64,000 nt of DNA from Candidatus Methylomicrobium oryzae (GTDB taxonomy: Bacteria > Pseudomonadota > Gammaproteobacteria > Methylococcales > Methylomonadaceae). Shown here in pieces: positions 17,699-26,301 of the stretch. Numbering within the stretch: position 1 is the stretch's first letter; each line of letters starts with the position of its first letter. A program made the position numbers and the translations under genes. The notes beneath the pieces are model-generated. The model did not search any database. It saw only the letters and a list, made by a program, of their open reading frames with translations, and was not told the origin of the DNA. Location: contig NZ_JAERVK010000014.1 in assembly GCF_016745425.1 (NCBI RefSeq), positions 78,943-142,942 on the forward strand, read 5' to 3'.

Positions 17699-19057
17699 AT
17701 GATTCCGGAAGCGAACCGGTCCAGGGTTTGGGTCGACAGATTAAAGCCTTACTCGCAAAGAATTGAGCAGACGCCCGGCCTCGCGGTTGAAGGAAAGTTG
17801 TCCCGAATGGTGGGGCTGACTCTGGAGGCCGTGGGATGCAGAGCGGCGATCGGCTCGCGCTGCCGAATCGAGATGAAAGGCGGGAGAAAAATTGAGGCAG
17901 AGGTGGTCGGTTTTGCAGGTGAACGGGTCTTTTTAATGTCGGCAGGCGAACTGTATGGGTTGGAGCCGGATTGCCGCGTCATTCCGATGGGTGAAAACAG
18001 TCTGGCTGGCGTAGGTGCCAGCTTGCTTGGAAGAGTCTTGGACGGAGCGGGCAGACCGCTCGATAACAAAGGGCCTCTGAACGCGGATGCGCGTATTTCG
18101 CTCAACGGCACGACGATCAATCCCTTGACGCGAAAGCCGATCCGTACGCCGCTCGATGTCGGCGTTAGGGCGATCAATTCGATGCTCTGCGTCGGCCGAG
18201 GCCAGCGCATGGGATTGTTTGCGGGAACCGGCGTCGGAAAAAGCATCCTGCTCGGCATGATGACCAAGTTTACGGCGGCGGACATCGTGGTAGTCGGGCT
18301 GATCGGCGAGCGGGGGCGCGAAGTCAATGAATTCGTTCAGAAGATATTGGGCGAAGAGGGGCTGAAGAGGGCCGTTGTCGTCGCCACGCCGGCCGACGAT
18401 CCTCCCCTGATGCGGGTGCACGGCGCTTTGCTGGCGACCAGCATTGCGGAATATTTTCGCGATCAGGGGCAAGATGTGTTATTGCTGATGGATTCGTTGA
18501 CTCGGTTTGCCCAGGCCCATCGCGAAATCGCTTTGGCGATTGGCGAACCGCCGGCTACCAAAGGTTATCCCCCATCCGTCTTTGCCAAGCTGCCGCATCT
18601 GGTGGAACGTGCCGGTAACGGCAGCGAGGGCGGCGGATCGATCACCGCTTTTTATACGGTGCTGACCGAGGGCGACGATAATAACGACCCGATTGCCGAT
18701 TCGGCCCGGGGAGTGTTGGACGGCCATATTTTCCTGTCCAGAAGTTTAGCCGAGTCCGGGCATTTCCCGGCGATCGATATCGAAGCTTCGGTGAGCCGCG
18801 TCATGCCGGATATCGTCGATAGTGAGCACATGAAGATGGCGCTGGAGGTCCGGCGTTTATACTCCATTTACCGGCAAAATCTGGATTTGATCAGCGTCGG
18901 CGCCTACCAGACCGGCTCTGATCCGCGTATCGACAAGGCTATCGAAAAAAATCCGGCGATTCTGGAGTTTCTGAAACAGGATATGAACGAAGCGGTCAAC
19001 GTGGAACGAAGCCTGAAAGAGTTGGAAATACTGTTGGAATTAAGAAATAAGGGATAA
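17699..19057 (+). CDS. fliI: Flagellum-specific export ATPase FliI
   Basis: 452 residues from ATG 17699; a TTG at 17690 overlapping the fliH stop would add three residues. It is an F1-beta-like hexameric ATPase: Walker A GLFAGTGVGKS, VVGLIGERGREV, Walker B LLLMDSLTRFAQ, and the type III secretion ATPase segment KGYPPSVFAKLP. It powers or gates export of rod, hook and filament subunits. Strong similarity in pattern to enterobacterial FliI over its whole length. Confidence 0.96.
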   Translation: MIPEANRSRVWVDRLKPYSQRIEQTPGLAVEGKLSRMVGLTLEAVGCRAAIGSRCRIEMKGGRKIEAEVVGFAGERVFLMSAGELYGLEPDCRVIPMGENSLAGVGASLLGRVLDGAGRPLDNKGPLNADARISLNGTTINPLTRKPIRTPLDVGVRAINSMLCVGRGQRMGLFAGTGVGKSILLGMMTKFTAADIVVVGLIGERGREVNEFVQKILGEEGLKRAVVVATPADDPPLMRVHGALLATSIAEYFRDQGQDVLLLMDSLTRFAQAHREIALAIGEPPATKGYPPSVFAKLPHLVERAGNGSEGGGSITAFYTVLTEGDDNNDPIADSARGVLDGHIFLSRSLAESGHFPAIDIEASVSRVMPDIVDSEHMKMALEVRRLYSIYRQNLDLISVGAYQTGSDPRIDKAIEKNPAILEFLKQDMNEAVNVERSLKELEILLELRNKG

Positions 19058-19060
19058 ACG

Positions 19061-19498
19061 ATGAAAAGATCCCAGCGAATCAAAGCGATTGTGGAGATCA
19101 AGGCGGTCCAGGAAAAAAATGCCCTGGAAGCTTTGAGCGCCTCTCGGAAGAAAATGCAGGAAATCGAAGCGCAATTGGAAAATTTAAAGAGTTACCGACG
19201 AGACTATCAGGAACGGTTCAATCGTTTGGGAGGCGAGGGCACCAGTGTTGCCCAATTGATGGAGTTCAGGTCGTTCATGGATAAGCTGGATACGGCGATC
19301 AGAGGCCAGGAACTTTCCCTGTATGGAAGCCAGGCGGAATTCCGGGCAAAAAAGAAACACTGGGAAAACCAGCATAATCAGACGACGAGTCTGCAGAAAG
19401 TTTGCGATACGGCTGTCGTGACGGAAAAGAAGCTCGATGACAAGATCGAGCAAGGGGAACAGGATGAATGGGCTACGAGATTCGTTATGAGCCGCTAA
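19061..19498 (+). CDS. fliJ: Flagellar export chaperone FliJ
   Basis: 145 residues, almost entirely charged heptad-rich helix, as expected of the coiled-coil protein FliJ, which links FliI to the export gate. Sequence conservation in this family is low; the call rests on size, predicted coiled coil and its place between fliI and fliK. Confidence 0.85.
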   Translation: MKRSQRIKAIVEIKAVQEKNALEALSASRKKMQEIEAQLENLKSYRRDYQERFNRLGGEGTSVAQLMEFRSFMDKLDTAIRGQELSLYGSQAEFRAKKKHWENQHNQTTSLQKVCDTAVVTEKKLDDKIEQGEQDEWATRFVMSR

Positions 19499-19564
19499 AG
19501 GCCGATCCGAAAAAGAGCCCGAAAATCGAAGGAAATCTTTGACAGAATTGACAAGAGGGTGGTT

Positions 19565-21379
19565 ATGAATATCGAGGGGAGTAAATTAGCCTCCGTACTC
19601 CAGCCGGTTGCGGCTGAAGGGAGTGGACAATCGTTGATCGATAACGGCCCCTCGACAAGGGGATTTGCGGACGCCTTGCGGGGACAGTTGGCGTCATTGG
19701 GCGAGGCCAAAGCGAAGGGGACGTTACCGCCGGGACAGTACGCTGCTCCGGTTGCGCTTCAACAGGCGAATCCGCGGGCCCGTCTTGCCGAATTTTCGGA
19801 GCTGCCGAGCGATCGGCAATCTGACGCGACGACCCTGCCGCTTTTGCCGGAGCCGATCGATCAGGCTTTGACGCAGCCGGAAGCCGTCGATCTTGGCTTG
19901 CCGGCCAATGCGGCTTTTCAGAACAGCCGAACTTCGGCGCAACCAACCGCCGGGGATGCGGGGACAGGCGCAGCCGACCAGGCGGCCGATACCAAAGCCG
20001 CCCTGGAGGCTGTGACGGACAGCTTGAGTTACAGTGCGAAAGGAAATGCCGAAGGTGCATCGCTCCCTACGGCGGAACATCCTGCAGGACAGTATCCGGG
20101 AGAGCGGCAATCTGTTGCGGAGCATTCCGTGAAACCCGCCGATATCAGCAAAGACAGCGATTCCGAAGTTGTGCCGACGGTCGCTTCGGCTCAGGAAATG
20201 TCTTTAGTGGAAGCTATCGAATTCCGCCCGCAAACGGGCGAAACTCCGGCGGAGCGTCAAGGTACTAGACCGGAGTGGGTGCAAACGCCCGAAGGTTCGA
20301 ATCGGGGCGGACTGGTACATCCGCAAAATCCGGTCCAACCGGCAAAAAACGGGCCGTCAAGCCTTGAATCCGGTGGAAACGCCGGCAATAAGCCAAACGA
20401 GAGTGCGCTTCTACCCGAGACCATCGAACTATCCCGTCAAAAAATTGACCAGGCCAACTCTACGGTTCATGCGGATGGCGCAAAAAAGAAGGAACAAGAG
20501 TTAGATAAAGACACCGACGAGCCGGCGCAGACTATACCCTCCATGACCGCATTGACGTCGACGTCCGTACCGCCTCAGCCTATGTCCCCGGCTGTCGGCG
20601 AAGAAAAGGGCATTGATGATTTCGGAAACGAAGAAGCAGGGCGCAAAATATCGCCCCAATCATTTATTAAGCCGTTATTCGAAGAATTGAAATCGAATGG
20701 CGTAGGAGCGCAGGCGCTATCCGAAGACGCCTCGAAGCAGGATGGAGCATTTGGCCGGATCGTCAAGGAATTTCAATTTCCGAATGTCGATATCCCGGAA
20801 AAATCGCTGTCTTCGAACGATGCGAATTTGAACGAAGCCGGCCTTTCTATTCCGGATACGGACAATGCCTCGCTCCGCGGCATGGCGGAGGTTGTCCAAT
20901 CCAATCGGCAGCCTTCTGAAAACCGGACGGATACGCCTGCAATGACCAAGCCGCTACATCATCCCGACTGGAACAAAGATTTGGGAGAACGGATTTTGTG
21001 GATGAACAATAAAGAATTGTCCGCCGCCGAAATCAAGTTGAATCCGGAGCATCTCGGGCCGATTTCGGTACGTATCGAAATGCAGAACGATCAGGCAACG
21101 ATCGCGTTTACGGCGCAGCACGCCGCGGTACGTGAGGTGCTGGAAGCGTCCATTCCCAAATTGCGCGAGATGATGAGCGAGCAGCAGCTCAATCTGACGG
21201 ACGTCAATATTTCGCAAAATACGTCTTCAGGCCAACAGCAGCAACAATCCTCTTTTCAGCAGTCGCCGAAGCATTTCGAAGGAGGGGGGCATCTGGCGGG
21301 TAGCATGGCCGAAGCGGGTGAAGAGCCTGAGAGCGGAGGTGCCGTCGTCAATAAAGGATTATTGAATATTTATGCTTGA
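19565..21379 (+). CDS. fliK: Flagellar hook-length control protein FliK
   Basis: 604 residues. The long N-terminal and middle part (1-470) is low-complexity and rich in A, E, P, Q and S, as in molecular-ruler proteins. The conserved C-terminal FliK domain is at about 475-560 (WMNNKELSAAEIKLNPEHLG, VREVLEASIPKLREMM). A Q-rich tail follows. I chose ATG 19565, six bases after GAGG, over the in-frame GTG at 19559. It ends overlapping the open frame of flgA. Confidence 0.9.
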   Translation: MNIEGSKLASVLQPVAAEGSGQSLIDNGPSTRGFADALRGQLASLGEAKAKGTLPPGQYAAPVALQQANPRARLAEFSELPSDRQSDATTLPLLPEPIDQALTQPEAVDLGLPANAAFQNSRTSAQPTAGDAGTGAADQAADTKAALEAVTDSLSYSAKGNAEGASLPTAEHPAGQYPGERQSVAEHSVKPADISKDSDSEVVPTVASAQEMSLVEAIEFRPQTGETPAERQGTRPEWVQTPEGSNRGGLVHPQNPVQPAKNGPSSLESGGNAGNKPNESALLPETIELSRQKIDQANSTVHADGAKKKEQELDKDTDEPAQTIPSMTALTSTSVPPQPMSPAVGEEKGIDDFGNEEAGRKISPQSFIKPLFEELKSNGVGAQALSEDASKQDGAFGRIVKEFQFPNVDIPEKSLSSNDANLNEAGLSIPDTDNASLRGMAEVVQSNRQPSENRTDTPAMTKPLHHPDWNKDLGERILWMNNKELSAAEIKLNPEHLGPISVRIEMQNDQATIAFTAQHAAVREVLEASIPKLREMMSEQQLNLTDVNISQNTSSGQQQQQSSFQQSPKHFEGGGHLAGSMAEAGEEPESGGAVVNKGLLNIYA

Positions 21380-21471
21380 TGTGCGCGGAAGTCTGGGCTG
21401 TCAAAATGTGGAAAGCTTTGGCATTAAATATGCTAGATAATTGCCGAGTCAGAAAACCGGCAAATTTTGCG

Positions 21472-22170
21472 ATGAAGATTCTATATAGCATTTGCGTATT
21501 GGCCTGGATGTGGATGAATCCGGCCAGGGCGGAACAGCCTTTGCAATCCCATGAAAGCATTTATGAAACCGTAAAGGATTATATCGAGCAAAATATCAGC
21601 CCGATGTACGAATATGAGGTCAGCGTGGTTCCGATCGACAATCTATTGACGTTGTCCGCCTGTTTGGAGCCGCTGCAAGCCTATACGACGAGCGATTTGA
21701 GCAAAGCCTCAGGGCGGGTTGCGGTAGGCGTACGCTGCAACTCGGGAAACAGATGGTCGATATTCGTTACTGCCATCGTCAAGTTTTATCAGGAAGTTCC
21801 GGTCCTGACGCAGCCCGTACATCGTGGCGATATCATTACCCGGCAACACTTTACCTTCGAGAAAAGAGAAATCGCCCGGCTGGGCGACGCTGTCGCCGCC
21901 CAGCCCGAGCAGCTCGAAAACAAACAAGCCACGCGTTTTCTGCCGGCAGGAGTCGTTCTCAGCCCCCGATTGGTTGCCGAGCCGATACTGATAAGACGGG
22001 GAGAAAAAATCGCCATTACGTCCAGCCGGCCCGGCTTTGAAGTCCGAATGAACGGCCAGGCGATGATGGACGGTGCGCGGGGTCAAAAGATTCGGGTTAA
22101 GAACGAAAGTTCGGGGCGCGTCATTAGCGCCTCCGTAGTAGAATCGGGGATCGTATCGGTTGATTATTAA
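21472..22170 (+). CDS. flgA: P-ring chaperone FlgA
   Basis: Periplasmic FlgA with an SAF-type C-terminal domain (VHRGDIITRQHFTFEKREIARLGDA, RRGEKIAITSSRPGFEVRMNG, given in part). The ATG at 21472 begins a signal peptide, MKILYSICVLAWMWMNPARA, with likely cleavage before EQP. The open frame extends back to 21376 with other ATGs (21379, 21406, 21433), so the true start could be upstream; ribosome sites are weak for all. FlgA helps assemble FlgI into the P ring. It lies between fliK and flgM. Confidence 0.87.
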   Translation: MKILYSICVLAWMWMNPARAEQPLQSHESIYETVKDYIEQNISPMYEYEVSVVPIDNLLTLSACLEPLQAYTTSDLSKASGRVAVGVRCNSGNRWSIFVTAIVKFYQEVPVLTQPVHRGDIITRQHFTFEKREIARLGDAVAAQPEQLENKQATRFLPAGVVLSPRLVAEPILIRRGEKIAITSSRPGFEVRMNGQAMMDGARGQKIRVKNESSGRVISASVVESGIVSVDY

Positions 22171-22191
22171 AGGGCCTATCAAAAAAACTGT

Positions 22192-22218
22192 TAAAGTTTT
22201 ACTATACCCTGCCGCTAG
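22192..22218 (+). promoter_or_regulatory. Sigma-28 (FliA) promoter of flgM
   Basis: TAAAGTTT (22192-22199), 11 bases, GCCGCTAG (22211-22218). The -35 box is a perfect match to the FliA consensus and the -10 box matches six of eight positions (GCCGATAA). It lies 35 bases before flgM, which would give FlgM feedback expression under sigma-28. Confidence 0.8.
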
Positions 22219-22253
22219 TTAGGTATAGATAGAGCGAAATAGAGGTATTTGAT

Positions 22254-22556
22254 ATGGCCATAGAACCCATCGCCGGAAGACTTAGCAGTCTTGCCCCGGT
22301 TAAACCCGTCAAAAAGGCTGACGCCGACGATCAAAAGCAGGTGTCGGCCAAGACCGTCAAACATGAAGACGATACTCTCGCCTCCACGGTTATACGGGAC
22401 TTTAAAAAAGCGGTCGAATTATCGCCCGCCGCCACTCTTGATGTTGATCGAATCAACGCGGTAAAGAAGGCGCTTGCCGAAGGAAAGTATCAGATCGATG
22501 CTGAAAAGATCGCCCAAAAAATGATTGAATTTGAAAAATTATTGCCGCCGGATTAA
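22254..22556 (+). CDS. flgM: Anti-sigma-28 factor FlgM
   Basis: 100 residues. A disordered polar N-terminus is followed by a C-terminal sigma-28-binding region with VDRINAVKKALAEGKYQID and AEKIAQKMIEFEKLL, which is characteristic. It holds FliA inactive until exported through the completed hook-basal body. A sigma-28 promoter precedes it and flgN follows 12 bases later, the common flgMN pair. Confidence 0.92.
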   Translation: MAIEPIAGRLSSLAPVKPVKKADADDQKQVSAKTVKHEDDTLASTVIRDFKKAVELSPAATLDVDRINAVKKALAEGKYQIDAEKIAQKMIEFEKLLPPD

Positions 22557-22568
22557 CGGTACTTGACC

Positions 22569-23063
22569 ATGATAGAAAAAATATTTCCTCTCATCGAAAA
22601 ACAGATCCTCAGTATTCTGCCGTTGGTTGAATTACTCTATCAGCAGCTCAATCAGGAGGCCGAAAACCTGAAACAGACGCCGCAAGCCGAGCTGATCGGT
22701 TTTATCGCGAGCAACAAAAGTCAGCTCGTCGAACAGATGGAGCGGGTGAACCGGCAACTGGGCGAGTTATTGGCCCTGGAAAAGTTGCCCAATAATCGGG
22801 AAGGGATTTCGCTATGCTTTCAGCGCGCCGAAGCTGCGGGATTTTCTACCTCGGAAGCAGCCCGCAGCTGGGCACAAGTCGTCCGGCTTTCCGCGGACTG
22901 TAAAGCGCTAAACGAACGCAACGGGGCATGCATCGATCTTCTGTCGCGCCATGCCAAGCGCTCTTTGCAGATTATTAAAGGCAAACCGCAAATTGGAAAT
23001 ACTTATGGGCCCGACGGCATTGCCAAAACCGACTATTTGGGCCACACCCTCATATCGGTATAG
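22569..23063 (+). CDS. flgN: Flagellar export chaperone FlgN
   Basis: 164 residues from ATG 22569 (a TTG at 22563 is also in frame). It is predicted to be mostly helical, as is FlgN, the chaperone for FlgK and FlgL. The family is weakly conserved; the call rests on size, helix content and position immediately after flgM. It is the last flagellar gene before the interrupting block. Confidence 0.85.
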   Translation: MIEKIFPLIEKQILSILPLVELLYQQLNQEAENLKQTPQAELIGFIASNKSQLVEQMERVNRQLGELLALEKLPNNREGISLCFQRAEAAGFSTSEAARSWAQVVRLSADCKALNERNGACIDLLSRHAKRSLQIIKGKPQIGNTYGPDGIAKTDYLGHTLISV

Positions 23064-23370
23064 TGCAAAAATTGTCGGCTCTGAGTCCGGGGCTCTGTGT
23101 CGAAACTAACGGTTTTGATGTTTAGATGGTTGTTGATGTAATCCGCCCGCGCAAAGCGCAAGAAATTGTGGCAACGTTGCTTTCCAGAGGGTTGTACGTT
23201 TCGTGGATGTTTTTTGAAATAGCGGTTCATCCATCGTGAGATTGCCGACTTAACCGTATTTTCAACCATAAAGGCAAAATAAGCTCCGTAATACCTGCTC
23301 GATAGGCTAACTGATCAGTTGGATGCTGTCACGCGCCGAGGCGACCGAATTCATAACAGTTAGACGTTTT
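23064..23370. other. Left junction of the inserted block, no clear gene
   Basis: Between flgN and the membrane-protein gene. A minus-strand frame at 23033-23269 runs through it, but it overlaps flgN and has no ribosome site I trust. A 12-base palindrome AACTGATCAGTT lies at 23309-23320. A 15-base sequence at 23349-23363 recurs at 55306-55320. No integrase, tRNA or clear att site was seen. Confidence 0.4.
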
Positions 23371-24009
23371 TTACTTAGCAGCAGATGCCGATGCTAGTAC
23401 ATTACAAATGAGTTGCTCGCCTGAATTCCATGCAGCTCTCCAGAAAATCAATAATTCCAGGAGAACAATACTCAAATAAAATGCCCAGTTGACATCAGGT
23501 TTGAAGAACAGCCCAGCAACAATAAATGCTCCGAGGAATAGATAAACTAATGATGTCAGATCTCTGAACATTAGCCACATGCGATGCGCATGGGAAACCG
23601 CGGGGACTTTTTCGTGTTTCTTGAATATTCGATACCAAACCTTGTTTTCAATTTCTGGTGTTAAAGACCATTGATCTTGCAACTCAGGAAATTCTGTTTT
23701 TAATCGATCATAATCCACTCGCATATCGCGTTGAGCATAGATTGAAAATGCTCGGTAACCGGGGGCTGCATAGGGCCAGCGTAAATAAACCAGTGCATCT
23801 TTAATCTGTCTTGGAAGCATCAGGCCCAATGCTCCGATGGTCGCTGTCGACCCAGCTGCGGCTAATCCGGAAAGTTTCCAGTTGGTCAGAAATGAAGCAA
23901 CGGTTTGAGTATCTATTTCGACTCCCTGCGAGAAGAAATATATTAGCCCGGTGTTAATCAATGTAACGGGCACGATACTTGGCATATTGAGAGTTTTTAA
24001 CGATGGCAT
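23371..24009 (-). CDS. Predicted four-helix membrane protein of the E2-E1-JAB cassette
   Basis: 212 residues from the ATG whose first base is 24009, which has AGGAG eight bases upstream; a much longer open frame reads into the fusion gene and is unlikely. Hydrophobic segments at about 11-27 and 46-66, then a charged soluble loop (about 67-149), then segments at about 150-169 and 173-191. I do not recognise the family. It is the third gene of a minus-strand operon, 11 bases after the fusion gene, so co-transcription is near certain. Size and layout resemble membrane effectors of bacterial immune systems, but that is analogy, not homology. Confidence 0.8.
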   Translation of the reverse strand: MPSLKTLNMPSIVPVTLINTGLIYFFSQGVEIDTQTVASFLTNWKLSGLAAAGSTATIGALGLMLPRQIKDALVYLRWPYAAPGYRAFSIYAQRDMRVDYDRLKTEFPELQDQWSLTPEIENKVWYRIFKKHEKVPAVSHAHRMWLMFRDLTSLVYLFLGAFIVAGLFFKPDVNWAFYLSIVLLELLIFWRAAWNSGEQLICNVLASASAAK

Positions 24010-24020
24010 TCGATATTCTC

Positions 24021-26297
24021 CTATGGATTTGTGACTGGACCAGGTACTGCTATTAACCCTTGTGGCCGATAAATTAAACAGACGCTTGGAACGTTGCCCC
24101 GCTCTCTCGTCAGTTCCGCCAATGTGCTTCGGTCTTTCCCGGACGCGCCGCCACCATTCGGATGACTGTGCCAAGTTCCCAAATAGGTGAGCGTATGGCT
24201 CGTAGTCTTTTCAATAACACTGATATGCTTTTTCAGGCCTTTAATACCAAGCACGAATTCGTCAGTTCGAAATTCACTATCCGTAGGAGGCGGAAGAAGG
24301 CCGGTGACATAAATGACTTGTCTCCCCCAATTGATGTGTCCAATTAAGACGCCTCCGGTTTCGAATGGTCTGCGCTGCTCAGCCTCCATGCGCATCTGAT
24401 CTTTTAAGGCAACAGGAATTCTTAGCTCCCATTTTGATGTGTCACCAATATAGAGAATTTCGATTTTGGTCGTAGGTTGGCTCAGCCAGTTCACTCCTAG
24501 ACCATCTTCCGTAAGCAATCCAACCAGAAGTTCTCCTGCTTTTGGAATGCCGTTGTCGAGTAGCTGTGATGTTCGCTCAGAAATACCCGCTGAGAACAAC
24601 GAGATCTTTGCGTCAGACATTTTCATCGAGAACGATGCGCAGCCTTGGCCGGTGTTTATACGATCAAAATTAGTGGCTTGATATAACGCAGTTCCAATCA
24701 GGCTGGAATCCCAGCCTAGTTGATAAAGTTGGGCAACCAAATCATCGATTCTTGGATTACGATCTTTTCCTTCCAGGCCGAAAAATCCAACTTTTCCGCG
24801 ACCATACAGTGCAACTTGCAGCAGTGGTGCACCAAAATACTTTGAGCTAGTCATGCAAAGAGCATCTTGAACAGATCTCGAAGCCGTCGCATCGATAATT
24901 AGCCCGTTACATTTTGTAAATAGATCGGGCTTGGTTTGCAAAAGGGAAATGACATCTTTATAGGAATTATTGACTTGAGTAACTTTGGCACCAACTTGCG
25001 ATAGGAGGTTTTGCGTTAACCAAAACTTGGGTGCCATAAATTCGGCAGCGGCCAGATTCGCCACAGCATGTCTCGCAATATTATGTGGCGAAAAACAATC
25101 CTTATCATAAAGCCTAAAGGGACCATGCCCAGAGCGAGCGAGATGCATGGCAATTTTTGAGCCCAGGCTGCCACAGCCTATCATGGCAATTTCCTTGCGG
25201 CGGTCTGCTTCATTGAAATTACGATCCGAAGTTTCGGCTAGTAACTGCTGACTCACTTTCTGAATCAGCACTAATGGGAATAGCGATGTTCGCGTCAATT
25301 GCAATCGGTGGTTTTTGTCCGAAGTAAAAGTAATTCCATAGGGTATGATTTCAATATCACTGGCTTCACCGATCAGATTACAGGGGCGTTTCACAGCAAA
25401 TAGGACTGCAACCTCGAGCGTCTGCTCTATCAAAGGTAGGACAATGTTTTCGGTAATCTCCTTCAGACGGTTTTCCAATCCAGTTCGACAGCCATAGCTT
25501 TCGGCTCTGACCAATAACTGTTCAAGGCAATCGACATTATCCGGCTGGTAAACATCAATCGTTTTCTTGGTGCCGCCTGAAATAACCATTGCCAACGAAA
25601 AATTGCTTCTAAACGGTGAGTGCTCATTGTTTCCTATCCTAAACTTTCGAACGGCTTCACCAAGGTTGGGGTATAAGGTACTTTCATCAATAATCCGGCC
25701 CGAATGTCCAACGATAGACTGCCAATATTCATACCTAAAATACTGACTTATCGGGTTCTTCGCGTTGACTATGCGCTCACGAATGATGGAGATATCGCCA
25801 ACAATCGTCCCATCTACGCTATCCCTACGAATGGGCTCCCACCCCTGGCCAGAGCTATCAAGCAACTCGCCAGTCGCGGCCTTGCGTAACCAATCAGCGA
25901 GTTGGTTGATAATGCCATTTATCCAATCTGGCTCATGCAATAAGTCGTCAAGTTTGCCTTCATAAATGCAAGGCGAGACCAACTCCCCTGGTCTGCCAGG
26001 ATTGATATGCGGATGAGCGCGATTGAAATCGGCGCGTAAAAAAAGCCTGGGTGCGTGGGCGGGAAAAGATGTTGGAAACACAATTCTTACCCACTCCATT
26101 GCCTTGACACCTGTTGCCGTTATCCCTTTATCCCTTGCATCGCGAGGCAATGGAACGTCCATGTTAATTTCGATTATCCAATTACCGTGCTTGTCCTTAC
26201 TGGGCGTGGTGACTACCTCGTTGACAGAAGGATGAGCTAAGATTTGGCCAATCGCAGCATTCACAGCGATTGGTAGTTCCTGTGACAGAAATCCCAT
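24021..26297 (-). CDS. E2-E1-JAB triple-domain ubiquitin-like conjugation/deconjugation protein
   Basis: 758 residues from the ATG at 26297, four bases after the stop of the upstream gene; a TTG at 26336 would add 13. The N-terminal domain (about 1-150) is E2-like, with FPTSFPAHAPRLFL and a candidate catalytic Cys110 in SPCIYEG. A middle ThiF/E1 adenylation domain (about 365-590) has the nucleotide loop GCGSLG (374-379), RLYDKD, and Cys553 in GQGCAS as a possible E1 catalytic cysteine. The C-terminal JAB/JAMM peptidase (about 635-758) has Glu646, HSHP (His710, His712), Ser719 and Asp722. Type II CBASS encodes these activities as Cap2 and Cap3; here they are one chain. It is not a thiamine or molybdopterin ThiF/MoeB. 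Confidence 0.9.
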   Translation of the reverse strand: MGFLSQELPIAVNAAIGQILAHPSVNEVVTTPSKDKHGNWIIEINMDVPLPRDARDKGITATGVKAMEWVRIVFPTSFPAHAPRLFLRADFNRAHPHINPGRPGELVSPCIYEGKLDDLLHEPDWINGIINQLADWLRKAATGELLDSSGQGWEPIRRDSVDGTIVGDISIIRERIVNAKNPISQYFRYEYWQSIVGHSGRIIDESTLYPNLGEAVRKFRIGNNEHSPFRSNFSLAMVISGGTKKTIDVYQPDNVDCLEQLLVRAESYGCRTGLENRLKEITENIVLPLIEQTLEVAVLFAVKRPCNLIGEASDIEIIPYGITFTSDKNHRLQLTRTSLFPLVLIQKVSQQLLAETSDRNFNEADRRKEIAMIGCGSLGSKIAMHLARSGHGPFRLYDKDCFSPHNIARHAVANLAAAEFMAPKFWLTQNLLSQVGAKVTQVNNSYKDVISLLQTKPDLFTKCNGLIIDATASRSVQDALCMTSSKYFGAPLLQVALYGRGKVGFFGLEGKDRNPRIDDLVAQLYQLGWDSSLIGTALYQATNFDRINTGQGCASFSMKMSDAKISLFSAGISERTSQLLDNGIPKAGELLVGLLTEDGLGVNWLSQPTTKIEILYIGDTSKWELRIPVALKDQMRMEAEQRRPFETGGVLIGHINWGRQVIYVTGLLPPPTDSEFRTDEFVLGIKGLKKHISVIEKTTSHTLTYLGTWHSHPNGGGASGKDRSTLAELTRERGNVPSVCLIYRPQGLIAVPGPVTNP

Positions 26298-26301
26298 GCG
26301 A

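Noticed and set aside
24021..26297. Reading the fusion protein as a ThiF/MoeB sulfur-transfer enzyme or as type II CBASS
   Set aside because: The added E2 and JAB domains rule out a simple ThiF, and no CD-NTase gene lies anywhere in the block, so it is not standard CBASS.
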